The notes: generated by a model not told the origin, from the letters alone. Positions 1-7,189 are shown, numbered from the stretch's first letter. The stretch is 9,062 nucleotides of DNA from Croceicoccus sp. (GCA_029936705.1 JAPYSD010000103.1:1-9062); one strand, 5' to 3'. Program-made: numbers and translations.

Positions 1-53
1 TCGTCAGGCTCATAACCTGAAGGTCGTTGGTTCAAATCCAACCCCCGCAACCA
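1..53 (+). tRNA. Initiator tRNA-fMet (CAU), 3' part, truncated by window edge
   Basis: This is the 3' part of an initiator tRNA; the acceptor 5' strand and D arm lie outside the window. The anticodon stem is TCAGG (4-8) paired with CCTGA (16-20), with loop CTCATAA and anticodon CAT at 11-13. The variable loop is AGGTC, and the T arm is GTTGG (26-30) / CCAAC (38-42) around TTCAAAT. The acceptor 3' strand CCCCGCA is followed by A73 and CCA at 51-53. The A at 49 sits at position 72, where initiators have the unpaired 1:72 mismatch, and the G-rich lower anticodon stem also marks an initiator rather than elongator Met tRNA. Pair 29:41 is A:T instead of G:C. CCA is encoded and repeated three times (51-59). 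Confidence 0.93.
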
Positions 54-557
54 CCACCATAGAACTCCTCAGTACATCAATGCTAGGCGCTGCTGCCCTC
101 GTGGCGGCCAAGGCGCATAGGATGCGCAGGGTGGAGCTCAATGGTAGCTTCGATCGCGTCGTCCTCCCCTTAGATGGCGATTCTCGAAATTAGCGCCTGT
201 ACGACCGCAATGGCACCAAGGCTTGTGTCGGGGCACATGAGGCGGGCGGCTCGCTCGTCATTTCTCACGCATGTAGCGCGCCATCTTATGAACATTAAGG
301 AAGAATCCTGCCCAGCCTGATAGAACTTTGATTAAGAGGCAATGGCTGGCGATCCGTCGCCAATGCGAAACGTCGAAGTAGCGGTTGGTCTCGCATGTAG
401 GGCCATTCTACGGCCGTTAGCTGAAATGCGGATGCTGGTCTGCCAGCATATCGAACAAGCCCTGCACCGGGTCCTATCTGCCGCAGAGATGGAATGCGCA
501 GGTTATTGTACCATCCCGCTTCTGCAAAACTGGACAAACGTGGCCCCCGATCGCTTA
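54..557. other. Gene-poor stretch between tRNA-fMet and the antiporter gene
   Basis: About 500 bases with no supportable gene. Short open frames exist, for example 80-193 (37 codons) and 174-320 (48 codons, plus strand), but they have no Shine-Dalgarno sequence and no recognisable domain. Longer frames reaching into 558-756 overlap the antiporter 3' end in other frames and are explained as its shadows. A perfect 7-base-pair hairpin ATGCTGG-TCTG-CCAGCAT lies at 432-449. It has no following T run, and it is about 110 bases beyond the antiporter stop, so a terminator role is doubtful. On the minus strand a short frame around 420-470 reads VQGLFDMLADQHPHFS before a stop, which looks protein-like. 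This could be a decayed gene end, but I cannot assign it. Confidence 0.5.
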
Positions 558-1853
558 TTAGCTTTTCGCCTCGCCGCTTTGTACGAGCACCGGCGATTGC
601 CCCCGCGCAATGACTCGGCCCAAGGTTGCCCGCTGCACCAGAACACTGAACAGCACGGCCGCGAAGGTGGCAGCAAGCAGCAGGTCGCGGGTCTGCCCTG
701 CTGGTAGCGATAATGCGAGCGCGATCGAGATTCCGCCGCGCAGGCCGCCCCACCATAGTATGCCGAAAGCGCCCGAGCCACCCGGTTTGCGCGAAGCGGG
801 TAGCAGTCCGCCGAGAAGGTTCAGGGCCGCTGCCCGCGCGGCCAATGTGACCGGAATAGCCGCTAGGCCCAGCATTGCGTGCGGCACTCCTGGAACAAGT
901 GCGATCATCTCAAGCCCGATAAGCAGGAACAGCACCGAATTGAGCAGTTCGTCGATCACCTCCCAGAACTTGATGACGTAATCACGGGTGATGTCGCTCA
1001 TCGCGAAGGTCATACCGTAATTGCCGATCAGAAGTCCCGCCGCCGCCATGGCCAGCGGGCCCGAAATATGGAGCGCGCTGCACAGCGCATAGCCGCCCAT
1101 CATCACCGCCAGCGAGATCGTGACCTCCAGTGCGTATTCGTCCATCGACCGCATGGCTAGAAAGCCCAGCGCGCCCACTACCAGGCCCACCAGGATTCCG
1201 CCCCCCGCCTCTTGCACGAACAGCCGCGCGCCTTCCGCCAGTGAGAAGTCCTGCCCCGTTACGGCGGCGCCCAGAAGGATGGTGAAGACCACGATGCCGA
1301 CGCCGTCGTTGAACAGGCTTTCGCCCGCGACCGTTGCCTGCAGGCCTTCCTCGACCTTCTCCTCCTTCAGTACGCCCAGCACCGAAACCGGATCGGTCGG
1401 CGCAATCAACGCGCCGAAAACGAAATACCAGATCGGCGCGACCGACAGGTCCAGCAGCGATCCGACCCACCACATCGCCAAGCCTGTCAGCACGGTGGAA
1501 ATGATGACCCCGACGGTGGATAACAGCAGCACCGGCAACCACCCCGCGCGCAGCCGGTCGAGGTCGACATGAAGAGCACCGGCAAACAGCAGGAAGCTGA
1601 GCATCCCGTCCAGCAGGGTATTTGTAAAATTCATCTGCTCTAGCAGCCGGGCAACCGTGTCATCCAGCGTGACGGCCGGCAGGAAGGCATTGGCGGCCAG
1701 CAATCCGATTGCCGCCAGCGCGCCCATAACAGTCAAACCGACGACGTGCGGCAAGCGAATGAAATGATGGTTGAACCATCCGAGCAGGGCGGATGCGACG
1801 ACCAGTATGGCGGCCATGTCGAACGGGCTGAGCGTGCCTGCGGTTACATGCAT
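558..1853 (-). CDS. Na+/H+ antiporter, CPA1 (NhaP-type) family
   Basis: A 431-residue integral inner-membrane protein predicted to exchange cytoplasmic Na+ (or K+/Li+) for external H+, acting in pH and salt homeostasis. It is hydrophobic almost throughout, with roughly 12 membrane segments starting near residue 13, the usual size of bacterial CPA1 members without a C-terminal regulatory domain. Diagnostic motifs are in order: GALIAPTDPVSVLGVLKE near 147-164, ESLFNDGVGIVVF at 178-190 with the Asn182-Asp183 pair that forms the ion-binding/proton site in CPA1 proteins, and WWGGLRGGISIALALSLP at 367-384. The ATG at 1853 is the first start after an in-frame TAA 12 bases upstream. No clear ribosome-binding site precedes it; Met13 is an alternative but would cut into the first membrane helix. 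The gene stands alone, with 225 bases separating it from the DUF2252 gene on the same strand. Which cation is exchanged cannot be read from the sequence. Confidence 0.93.
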   Translation of the reverse strand: MHVTAGTLSPFDMAAILVVASALLGWFNHHFIRLPHVVGLTVMGALAAIGLLAANAFLPAVTLDDTVARLLEQMNFTNTLLDGMLSFLLFAGALHVDLDRLRAGWLPVLLLSTVGVIISTVLTGLAMWWVGSLLDLSVAPIWYFVFGALIAPTDPVSVLGVLKEEKVEEGLQATVAGESLFNDGVGIVVFTILLGAAVTGQDFSLAEGARLFVQEAGGGILVGLVVGALGFLAMRSMDEYALEVTISLAVMMGGYALCSALHISGPLAMAAAGLLIGNYGMTFAMSDITRDYVIKFWEVIDELLNSVLFLLIGLEMIALVPGVPHAMLGLAAIPVTLAARAAALNLLGGLLPASRKPGGSGAFGILWWGGLRGGISIALALSLPAGQTRDLLLAATFAAVLFSVLVQRATLGRVIARGQSPVLVQSGEAKS

Positions 1854-2078
1854 AGTGACGAGTTAGCGGAGAATTGAGCGCTAAGATATGGCCGTAAGGT
1901 CCAACTCATCTTCTTGGACAGCCTTGAAGCAACACACTGATGATCACTAGGCCTGTGAAAGTCGGCAATTCAGCTATACTGCACACTAGCGCCCTTGAAA
2001 GGCACTATTGTCGGCTTGGGATTGTCTGAGATTCCCGCGGATGTCGTTTTTTACCAATGTGATAACCGGAAACCAGCT
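1854..2078. other. Intergenic region between DUF2252 gene and antiporter gene
   Basis: This 225-base gap must hold the antiporter promoter (minus strand) and any terminator of the DUF2252 gene. No convincing promoter pair or hairpin plus T run was found. A TATACT hexamer occurs on the plus strand at 1975-1980, but no gene follows it in that direction. An AGCGCT core (1877-1882) inside TTGAGCGCTAAG lies about 24 bases before the antiporter start and only weakly resembles a LacI-family operator. Confidence 0.4.
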
Positions 2079-3419
2079 TCAACTTTCCGACAACAGTGTC
2101 CGATACAGCCGCCAGTCCGCAACGGTACGATCCGCGTAAGCGCGGGCGGTCTCGATCAGGGCCTGGCCGTCCTGATGGATCGCCGCAGCGATCGAAGTCT
2201 CGAAACGTACCGAGCGATTGTCGCCACGCGAATGCGCCAGCGCCAGTGCCGTGCCGCAAGCCTGCGCGTATTTTTTCAGCCGCTTGCCGACTTTCTTAGG
2301 AGCCAAGCAAATTTCTTCCGGTTCGGCGCCCACGCGTGCGTGATGGCGCGAACGCACCAGCCAGCATGCATCGTTCCAGTCCACTTCGTCGAGCAGCAAG
2401 TCCGGTTCGCGGCGGACCCGGCGCTGGATGATGACCGTCAGATGCGCCGCCCCGATCGTATTGCGCGGATCGATATCGGGAAAGGCGTGAATCGCCGCGG
2501 ACGTGCGCTGCTGCTTTATCTCGACCACCTGGCACATCGGCAGTTCTGCGCTGGTCGATGCCCCCAATGGGCCGACCAATAGGTTATAGCGCGGCATGTC
2601 GAGTGACCCAGTGCCTTGCCCGAGCCGCTGGATGACATCGAGTATCTCGTCATCGACATAGGGCCGGAATGCCGCGCGCACCGCCGATTCCGTCGCAGCA
2701 TCCAGCCGCTTGTAGCGCCCCGGGCGATCGCGAAACCGCAAGCCGGATCCCTCGATCGCCACGGCCTTGCCGAGCGAGCTCTTGCTTTCGAATTTCTTGC
2801 CGCCAATCGCCCGCTTGCGCGCCTTTTTATGGAAATGCCGCAGCGGGTGATGCTTGCCGAAATGGTCGAGCGTGCGCCGTCTGACCGTCGTATCGTCGGC
2901 GATCTCGAGGCAGATTTCGGCATATCGTTCAAGAAAGGCGTGCGCCGCGACCATTGCCGAATCTTCGTCAGGTGCTTCGAGGCCCTCCACGGTGTCGAAC
3001 TCGTCGGTCGCATAGCGCTTTTCGAGGATGCCATGGGCAAGCTCGCAGCCCAGGAACATGCTGGTAAGAAAGCGCGTAAGGTCCCAACCCGCCATGCCGA
3101 TGCAGGCTTCGTCGAAATCATCCGGCCCGAAAACGATGTGTCGCCCGTGCGAACCTTTTTCAGTGACAAACCCGAAATTCGCCATGTGACAATCGCCCAA
3201 GACCGCAGTTTGCCGTGCGGTATCGATGAACGGGAGAGGCAGGGTGACAGCGCCTTGCTCCAGATCGGTGTAGAACAGCTGCGCCGTGCCCCTCATGAAG
3301 CGATACGGGTTTTCCGCCATTCTGGCGTGTTTCGCCGAAACTTCAGACGCATCCACGCGGCTGCCATCGACACGGGCGATTTCCTCGGAAATGAGTTGGG
3401 TTCGCTCGTGATCGTCCAA
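2079..3419 (-). CDS. DUF2252 family protein (kinase-fold-like, function unknown)
   Basis: A 446-residue soluble protein matching the DUF2252 family in length and motifs. In order it has: ARMAENPYRFMRG at 32-44 (family N-terminal signature), LGDCHMANFGF at 74-84, FGPDDFDEA at 97-105, GWDLTRFLTSM at 111-121, and ALAHSRG near the C-terminus. The family is predicted to share the fold of aminoglycoside-phosphotransferase/protein kinases. In that reading Asp76-x4-Asn81 corresponds to the catalytic loop (HxDxxxxN-like) and Asp101/Asp103 to the metal-binding segment. Substrate and reaction are unknown. The start is TTG (3417-3419), immediately after an in-frame TAA. The upstream GGGGCAG is a weak ribosome-binding site, and the next in-frame candidates (GTG at codon 22, ATG at codon 34) would encroach on the domain. 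No signal peptide or membrane segment is visible. The gene is divergent from the cation efflux gene and appears monocistronic. Confidence 0.9.
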   Translation of the reverse strand: MDDHERTQLISEEIARVDGSRVDASEVSAKHARMAENPYRFMRGTAQLFYTDLEQGAVTLPLPFIDTARQTAVLGDCHMANFGFVTEKGSHGRHIVFGPDDFDEACIGMAGWDLTRFLTSMFLGCELAHGILEKRYATDEFDTVEGLEAPDEDSAMVAAHAFLERYAEICLEIADDTTVRRRTLDHFGKHHPLRHFHKKARKRAIGGKKFESKSSLGKAVAIEGSGLRFRDRPGRYKRLDAATESAVRAAFRPYVDDEILDVIQRLGQGTGSLDMPRYNLLVGPLGASTSAELPMCQVVEIKQQRTSAAIHAFPDIDPRNTIGAAHLTVIIQRRVRREPDLLLDEVDWNDACWLVRSRHHARVGAEPEEICLAPKKVGKRLKKYAQACGTALALAHSRGDNRSVRFETSIAAAIHQDGQALIETARAYADRTVADWRLYRTLLSES

Positions 3420-3477
3420 TTACTGCCCCAGTTCGTAAGTGGCGCCTGCTTTAGACCAACAATTAACGGGTGCAAAT

Positions 3478-3495
3478 GATCCAATCGTATTGGTC
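3478..3495. promoter_or_regulatory. Candidate operator dyad in the DUF2252 / cation efflux divergent region
   Basis: CCAAT (3481-3485) and ATTGG (3489-3493) form an inverted repeat around CGT. The flanking GA and TC extend the pairing if one T is bulged. A further GACCAA copy at 3454-3459 matches the left arm (its complement TTGGTC ends the dyad). It lies about 60 bases upstream of the DUF2252 start. A TACAAT hexamer (3517-3522) could be a -10 element for the plus-strand gene, but no good -35 is visible. This is suggestive only. Confidence 0.3.
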
Positions 3496-3684
3496 GCGAT
3501 TAAGCTTGTACCCGACTACAATCCGGAAGCTGATCCCTCAAATTTTGCGCGATCGCGGAAATCCACCTGACTATTGTGCACGTACGGGTGAGAGGCTGTT
3601 TCCTGTCAAACCGCTCGACAGATTGGCCAAAGAGCCGGAATAGTGCCAAGTGGTTTCGCCCGCTTCCGGGCATGGACACGAAGC

Positions 3685-3690
3685 AGGAGG
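3685..3690 (+). promoter_or_regulatory. Shine-Dalgarno AGGAGG that decides the TTG start
   Basis: AGGAGG lies eight bases before TTG at 3699-3701 and inside the codons that would follow the ATG at 3672. The ATG is preceded only by CGCTTCCGGGC, which is not purine-rich. The position favours initiation at 3699. Confidence 0.6.
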
Positions 3691-3698
3691 CACATTCG

Positions 3699-4643
3699 TT
3701 GGCAGGGGAATCCAAGCTCGTCGTCTATTCCGCACTGGCGGGAAACGCAGCTATCGCGGTGATCAAGTTCGGGGCCTCCGCCTGGACAGGCAGTTCGGCG
3801 ATGATGGCGGAAGCGATACATTCGGTCGTCGACACGGGGAACCAGTTGCTCTTGCTGCTCGGCATATCCCGGTCCAAGCGTAAGCCGACCGAGGAGCATC
3901 CATTCGGCTATGGGCTGCAGCTTTATTTCTGGGCTTTCGTCGTGGCCATTCTTATCTTTGGCCTGGGTGCCGGCTTCTCGGCCTATGAGGGTATCCAGAA
4001 GCTGATCCGGCCCCACCCGGTCACTAATGCCTGGGTGAATTACCTCGTGCTCGGGATCGCGATTGTTATCGAGGGAACGGTCTGGGTCTACGCCTTTCGT
4101 AAGTTTCGGGCGACCGCGGGCAGGGGGAATTTGCTGCGCGAAATCCGGCGCAGCAAGGACCCGATGGTCTTTACCGTCCTGTTCGAGGATTCGGCGGCGA
4201 TGCTCGGGCTCGTTACAGCGCTGGCGGGCATCGCGCTCACCCAGTGGCTGGACATGCCGGTCTTCGACGGCATCGCCTCCCTGGTAATTGCCCTGATCCT
4301 CGCCGCGACCGCCGCTTTCCTGGCCTATGAATGCCAGAGCCTGCTCACGGGCGAGGCTGCTTCGCCGGAAGTGCGCCGCAGCATCCGCGAAATTGCGAGC
4401 GCCAAGTCGGAAGTCCGCAAGATCAACGAGATGCTGACCATGCATTTCGGGCCGCGCGAGATCCTCGTCGCGATCAGCCTGGAATTCGACGAGCAGATAG
4501 GCGCAGGGGACGTCGCGCGAACCGTCTCGGCGATCGAGGCCGAGATCAAGGAACGCCATCCCGAGGTGCGCCGCGCCTTTGTCGAAGCACAGCGCAGCAG
4601 CGATCACCGCAGTGCCCAATGGCAGGGCGACGCGACCGAGTAA
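3699..4643 (+). CDS. Cation diffusion facilitator family transporter, ZnT9/SLC30A9-like branch
   Basis: A predicted proton-coupled inner-membrane exporter of divalent metal (Zn2+, Co2+, Fe2+ or Mn2+; specificity not readable). Numbering starts at the TTG at 3699 (314 residues). Six membrane helices lie roughly at 7-27, 35-57, 78-98, 114-134, 158-181 and 189-213. A cytoplasmic C-terminal domain follows (about 220-300), ending in a polar tail. AEAIHSVVDTGN (38-48) carries the helix-2 metal motif H41-x3-D45. EEHPFGYGLQLYFW (65-78) and RRSKDPMVFTVLFEDSAAMLG are typical of the ZnT9-like branch. In helix 5 the usual HxxxD is replaced by an FEDSAA segment (Glu163-Asp164). The TTG has a perfect AGGAGG (3685-3690) eight bases upstream, and the resulting N-terminus resembles the family. 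An ATG at 3672 in the same frame (323 residues) has no ribosome-binding site but is the alternative. The gene is divergent from the DUF2252 gene and convergent with the GH9 gene. Confidence 0.9.
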   Translation: MAGESKLVVYSALAGNAAIAVIKFGASAWTGSSAMMAEAIHSVVDTGNQLLLLLGISRSKRKPTEEHPFGYGLQLYFWAFVVAILIFGLGAGFSAYEGIQKLIRPHPVTNAWVNYLVLGIAIVIEGTVWVYAFRKFRATAGRGNLLREIRRSKDPMVFTVLFEDSAAMLGLVTALAGIALTQWLDMPVFDGIASLVIALILAATAAFLAYECQSLLTGEAASPEVRRSIREIASAKSEVRKINEMLTMHFGPREILVAISLEFDEQIGAGDVARTVSAIEAEIKERHPEVRRAFVEAQRSSDHRSAQWQGDATE

Positions 4644-4653
4644 CGAAGGGCCC

Positions 4654-4679
4654 GGGCGACTGGCAAAGTCCATTCGCCC
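4654..4679. terminator. Candidate shared terminator hairpin between convergent genes
   Basis: GGGCGA (4654-4659) pairs with TCGCCC (4674-4679). After a C/T mismatch, TGG (4661-4663) pairs with CCA (4670-4672), leaving loop CAAAGT. The stem lies wholly in the 50-base gap between the stop of the cation efflux gene (4643) and the stop of the GH9 gene (4694), so it could end both transcripts. No T run follows on either strand, so it is not a classic intrinsic terminator. Confidence 0.45.
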
Positions 4680-4693
4680 ACGAAGCGCCGCGT

Positions 4694-7189
4694 TCATCTG
4701 CCTCCAGTCGTCGCCGCGATCGCCGCCTTGGCTGCCATGATATAGGCAGTGGTCGTCGCAACCGTGTATTCGTTCTCGAACCACAGGAACGGCCAGTCGG
4801 TCTTGAGCTCGGGGAAATCCGGCTTGACGACGATGACGCCCGGCACCATGCCCCCGGGGATGAAGCTGTAATCGGCGCGGTTGTGTCCATAGCTGATCAG
4901 TTTCGAACGGGTACCGACGGTTGAAACCAGCGACAGGTTGTTCGCCGGGTGGCGCCCCAGCATGTAGTCGAGCGCATGCAGCGTGTATTCCGGCCCGATC
5001 AGGTCAGGGAACGCCTGGTGCAGCAGGTACATGCGCGCGCCGAAGTCGGCCACTTCGTTCGAACCGGCCCATGCGCCCCGCGACACAGGCACGCCGAACG
5101 GATTGCCTGCCATGTCGCTATCCACGCGCGTCTTGTAGTCGCGCGCCAGCGCCTCGATCCGGCTGCGATAGGCCGCGTCCATATAAGGCAGCGCGCGGAC
5201 CGCGGCGCCAGCTACCCGGTCGAACTCGCCCTCGATCGCGGGTGTCAGTTCGGAAAGGCGGCTGGTGTAGGCCGGGTCCCCGTCCGTGGTGATCAACAAC
5301 TCCACGGTCGCGTTGACCTTCGCCAGGTCGAGGAAGCGCGCCCGGAAGCCGCCATCGTCGCGGCCGTCACTGCTATTGGCAGTGGCGTCCTGCTGCGCGG
5401 CCCATAGCGCCTTGGCGGCATCCAGCGCCTCGGCCGACATGGCAGGATCGAACTCGGCCAATGCGCGGCTTGCCGCTGCCAGCGCAGCGGAAACGGCAAG
5501 GTCGTTGGTGGGATAGCGCGTCGTGAATGCCCAGCGGTCGTCCTGCTTGGCGGAGCGGCCCCCTTCCGCGACATTCTCGCCCAGCGAGGCGTCGTAGAGC
5601 AGCCCATCGGTTTGCGACCCCGCGTCGCCCAGGTGGGTGTATTGCTGCAGGGTCGGGTCGATGATGCCCACGATCGAATGGCCGAACACCCTGTATTGCG
5701 CCAGCAATTGCAACACGCCGTGCCTGATCTGCTGAAGCGCGTCGGGCTTTCCGTCCGGCTTGCGGATTTCTACCAGCCGCGCGGCCTCATCGACGCTGGT
5801 CTCGTCCCAATCGAGGCCGAACAACTCCCGCGTCCATACCAGATCGCGGACCACTGCGGCGTTCTGCGGCGTCTGGATGTCGAAATCGCCCGCATCCTGG
5901 AAACCGCCGACGGCAAGGCCATCGATGTGCTCGCCCGGCTTGAACGGAGAATCGAGTTCGGCGCCCATGCGGTAACCATCGAAATGGGTGATGTTCGGCG
6001 GCGCCTGGCGCGCGTCGTCAAGGTGAGGCGCGCTCTGCCAGACCCGGTATTGTTCGCGCACCGCGACATGGTCCATCTGCACCGGCAGATAGGTGTCGAG
6101 TGACGGCTGCCAGATGCCGTCATAGGCATCGGCGGCGATCGGGAAGGGATTGGTGGTCTGTCCGGCATAGGAGATCGCATAGATCCCTGGCTCCCGCACG
6201 CTCGAGAAATCGAAGGCGCTGTAATCGTAGCGCAGGAACCTGCCGCGCGGCTGCACAGGTGCGGAGAAGACCGGCGTCTCGCCATCGGCCGTCAGCTTGA
6301 CCAGCACCGCTTCGCCCGGCGCGTTAAAGGCGGGATCGAGTTCGATCAGGGCCACCTTGCCGCGGTCCGGTGTATAGCCGGCCTGGTTGAACGAGACCAC
6401 CGGGGCGCGGGTCCAGCCGGGGATCACATTGGGCCGCACGTGCCAGACCACGGCATCCTTCTGCGCGCCCGCCTTGATCAGCGAGCGTACCACGAACCAG
6501 CCGTTCTGCGCCCGGTTGCGCGCATCATATAGCGCCAGCGGCCCGGCATCGGAGGTTATGGTGACGCGCGTCATGGGGTCTTCGGGCGACAGGGTGATCG
6601 TTTGCGCGCCTTCTGCCAGCGGCTCTGGGTTGCCCGAACCGTCGGTCGCCATCGGTCCGGAAGGATTGCGCGGAAACAGCCCGGGCCGATCCCCCATCAG
6701 ATAGGTCTTGCCGAAAAAGGCGGTGGGCAGGAAATCGAGGTTGAAGCCGGCCTTGCCCACCAGTTCGGGCGGAAGCGGAGCATCCAGATCGACCGCAATG
6801 CGAAAGCCGCCGCCCTCTTCGGGACTGACGTTCACGCGGTAGGACAGGTTGGCGTCGGGATAGCTGGAGCGGACCACGAGCTCGCCTGGCTTGTCGCCCG
6901 GCCTACGTTCGCCAAAAGTCGGCACGGGCGCCCATTGTTCGGGCGTGGGATCGAGCCGCACCTCGCCATCGGTTGCGATGCGTTCGCCGTGGAGGACGAT
7001 CTGGATGCCGGCGTTCTTCTCGTCGAAGAAGATCGGGCTGAACTGGTTCTGCTCCACGATCACGGTCAGGCCTTGGGTTTCGAGCGTCTCCTCGGGCGTG
7101 ACCTCCAGCGTCTGGGCGTGCAGCGTGATGGCGCTGCACAGCGCAAGCGCTGCGCATGCCGTGGCAAGCAGGCTTCGGGCATTGAGCAT
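4694..7189 (-). CDS. Exported glycoside hydrolase family 9 (endoglucanase-type) with long N-terminal region
   Basis: An 831-residue enzyme predicted to hydrolyse beta-1,4-linked glucans or related polysaccharides in the periplasm or outside the cell. From the ATG at 7189, residues 1-25 form a signal peptide (LLATACAALALCSAITLHA, then QT). Residues ~30-255 are a beta-rich region I cannot assign, with the motif FFGKTYLMGDRPGLFPRNPSG at about 158-178. Residues ~262-355 look like the Ig-like domain that precedes many GH9 catalytic domains (VVSFNQAGYTPDRGKVALI). The catalytic (alpha/alpha)6 part follows: GGFQDAGDFD at ~428-437 has the two Asp of the DAGD motif (water-activating base), GHNR at ~768-771 is near the substrate-binding His motif, and DWPFLWFENEY ends with the probable catalytic acid Glu807. 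The last motif fits the GH9 D-x4-W-x3-E pattern. The first signature is imperfect: two extra residues before the His, and Gly instead of Pro. An in-frame ATG at 7222 would delay the signal peptide. GGAAGAGG (7201-7208) precedes 7189. Low confidence applies only to the exact substrate. Confidence 0.9.
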   Translation of the reverse strand: MLNARSLLATACAALALCSAITLHAQTLEVTPEETLETQGLTVIVEQNQFSPIFFDEKNAGIQIVLHGERIATDGEVRLDPTPEQWAPVPTFGERRPGDKPGELVVRSSYPDANLSYRVNVSPEEGGGFRIAVDLDAPLPPELVGKAGFNLDFLPTAFFGKTYLMGDRPGLFPRNPSGPMATDGSGNPEPLAEGAQTITLSPEDPMTRVTITSDAGPLALYDARNRAQNGWFVVRSLIKAGAQKDAVVWHVRPNVIPGWTRAPVVSFNQAGYTPDRGKVALIELDPAFNAPGEAVLVKLTADGETPVFSAPVQPRGRFLRYDYSAFDFSSVREPGIYAISYAGQTTNPFPIAADAYDGIWQPSLDTYLPVQMDHVAVREQYRVWQSAPHLDDARQAPPNITHFDGYRMGAELDSPFKPGEHIDGLAVGGFQDAGDFDIQTPQNAAVVRDLVWTRELFGLDWDETSVDEAARLVEIRKPDGKPDALQQIRHGVLQLLAQYRVFGHSIVGIIDPTLQQYTHLGDAGSQTDGLLYDASLGENVAEGGRSAKQDDRWAFTTRYPTNDLAVSAALAAASRALAEFDPAMSAEALDAAKALWAAQQDATANSSDGRDDGGFRARFLDLAKVNATVELLITTDGDPAYTSRLSELTPAIEGEFDRVAGAAVRALPYMDAAYRSRIEALARDYKTRVDSDMAGNPFGVPVSRGAWAGSNEVADFGARMYLLHQAFPDLIGPEYTLHALDYMLGRHPANNLSLVSTVGTRSKLISYGHNRADYSFIPGGMVPGVIVVKPDFPELKTDWPFLWFENEYTVATTTAYIMAAKAAIAATTGGR

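Noticed and set aside
174..320. 48-codon plus-strand open frame, and a 37-codon one at 80-193
   Set aside because: No ribosome-binding site, no recognisable motif; lengths expected by chance.
342..707. 121-codon plus-strand open frame starting in the spacer
   Set aside because: Half of it lies antisense to the antiporter 3' end, it has no ribosome-binding site or domain, and its composition resembles a reading-frame shadow.
1874..1885. TTGAGCGCTAAG upstream of the antiporter as a third LacI-like site
   Set aside because: Only the AGCGCT core fits; the flanks do not match the two GH9-side palindromes, and such cores are common in GC-rich DNA.
1944..1958. TCAC-N7-GTGA dyad as a CRP/FNR site
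   Set aside because: The half-sites are in the opposite order to CRP/FNR sites (TGTGA first), and the centre is not symmetric.
1975..1980. TATACT as a plus-strand -10 element
   Set aside because: No acceptable -35 at the right distance, and no plus-strand gene follows.
2616..3479. Long plus-strand frame antisense to the DUF2252 gene
   Set aside because: Fully explained by the GC-rich codon pattern of the DUF2252 gene; the minus strand carries the family motifs.
3548..3557. CGCGATCGCG perfect palindrome
   Set aside because: A short GC-rich self-complementary word common in such genomes; no second copy or position that suggests a role.
3606..4784. 392-codon minus-strand frame opposite the cation efflux gene
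   Set aside because: No domain similarity; it is rich in Arg, Asp, Gly and His as typical of antisense shadows of membrane proteins, and it would overlap two supported genes.
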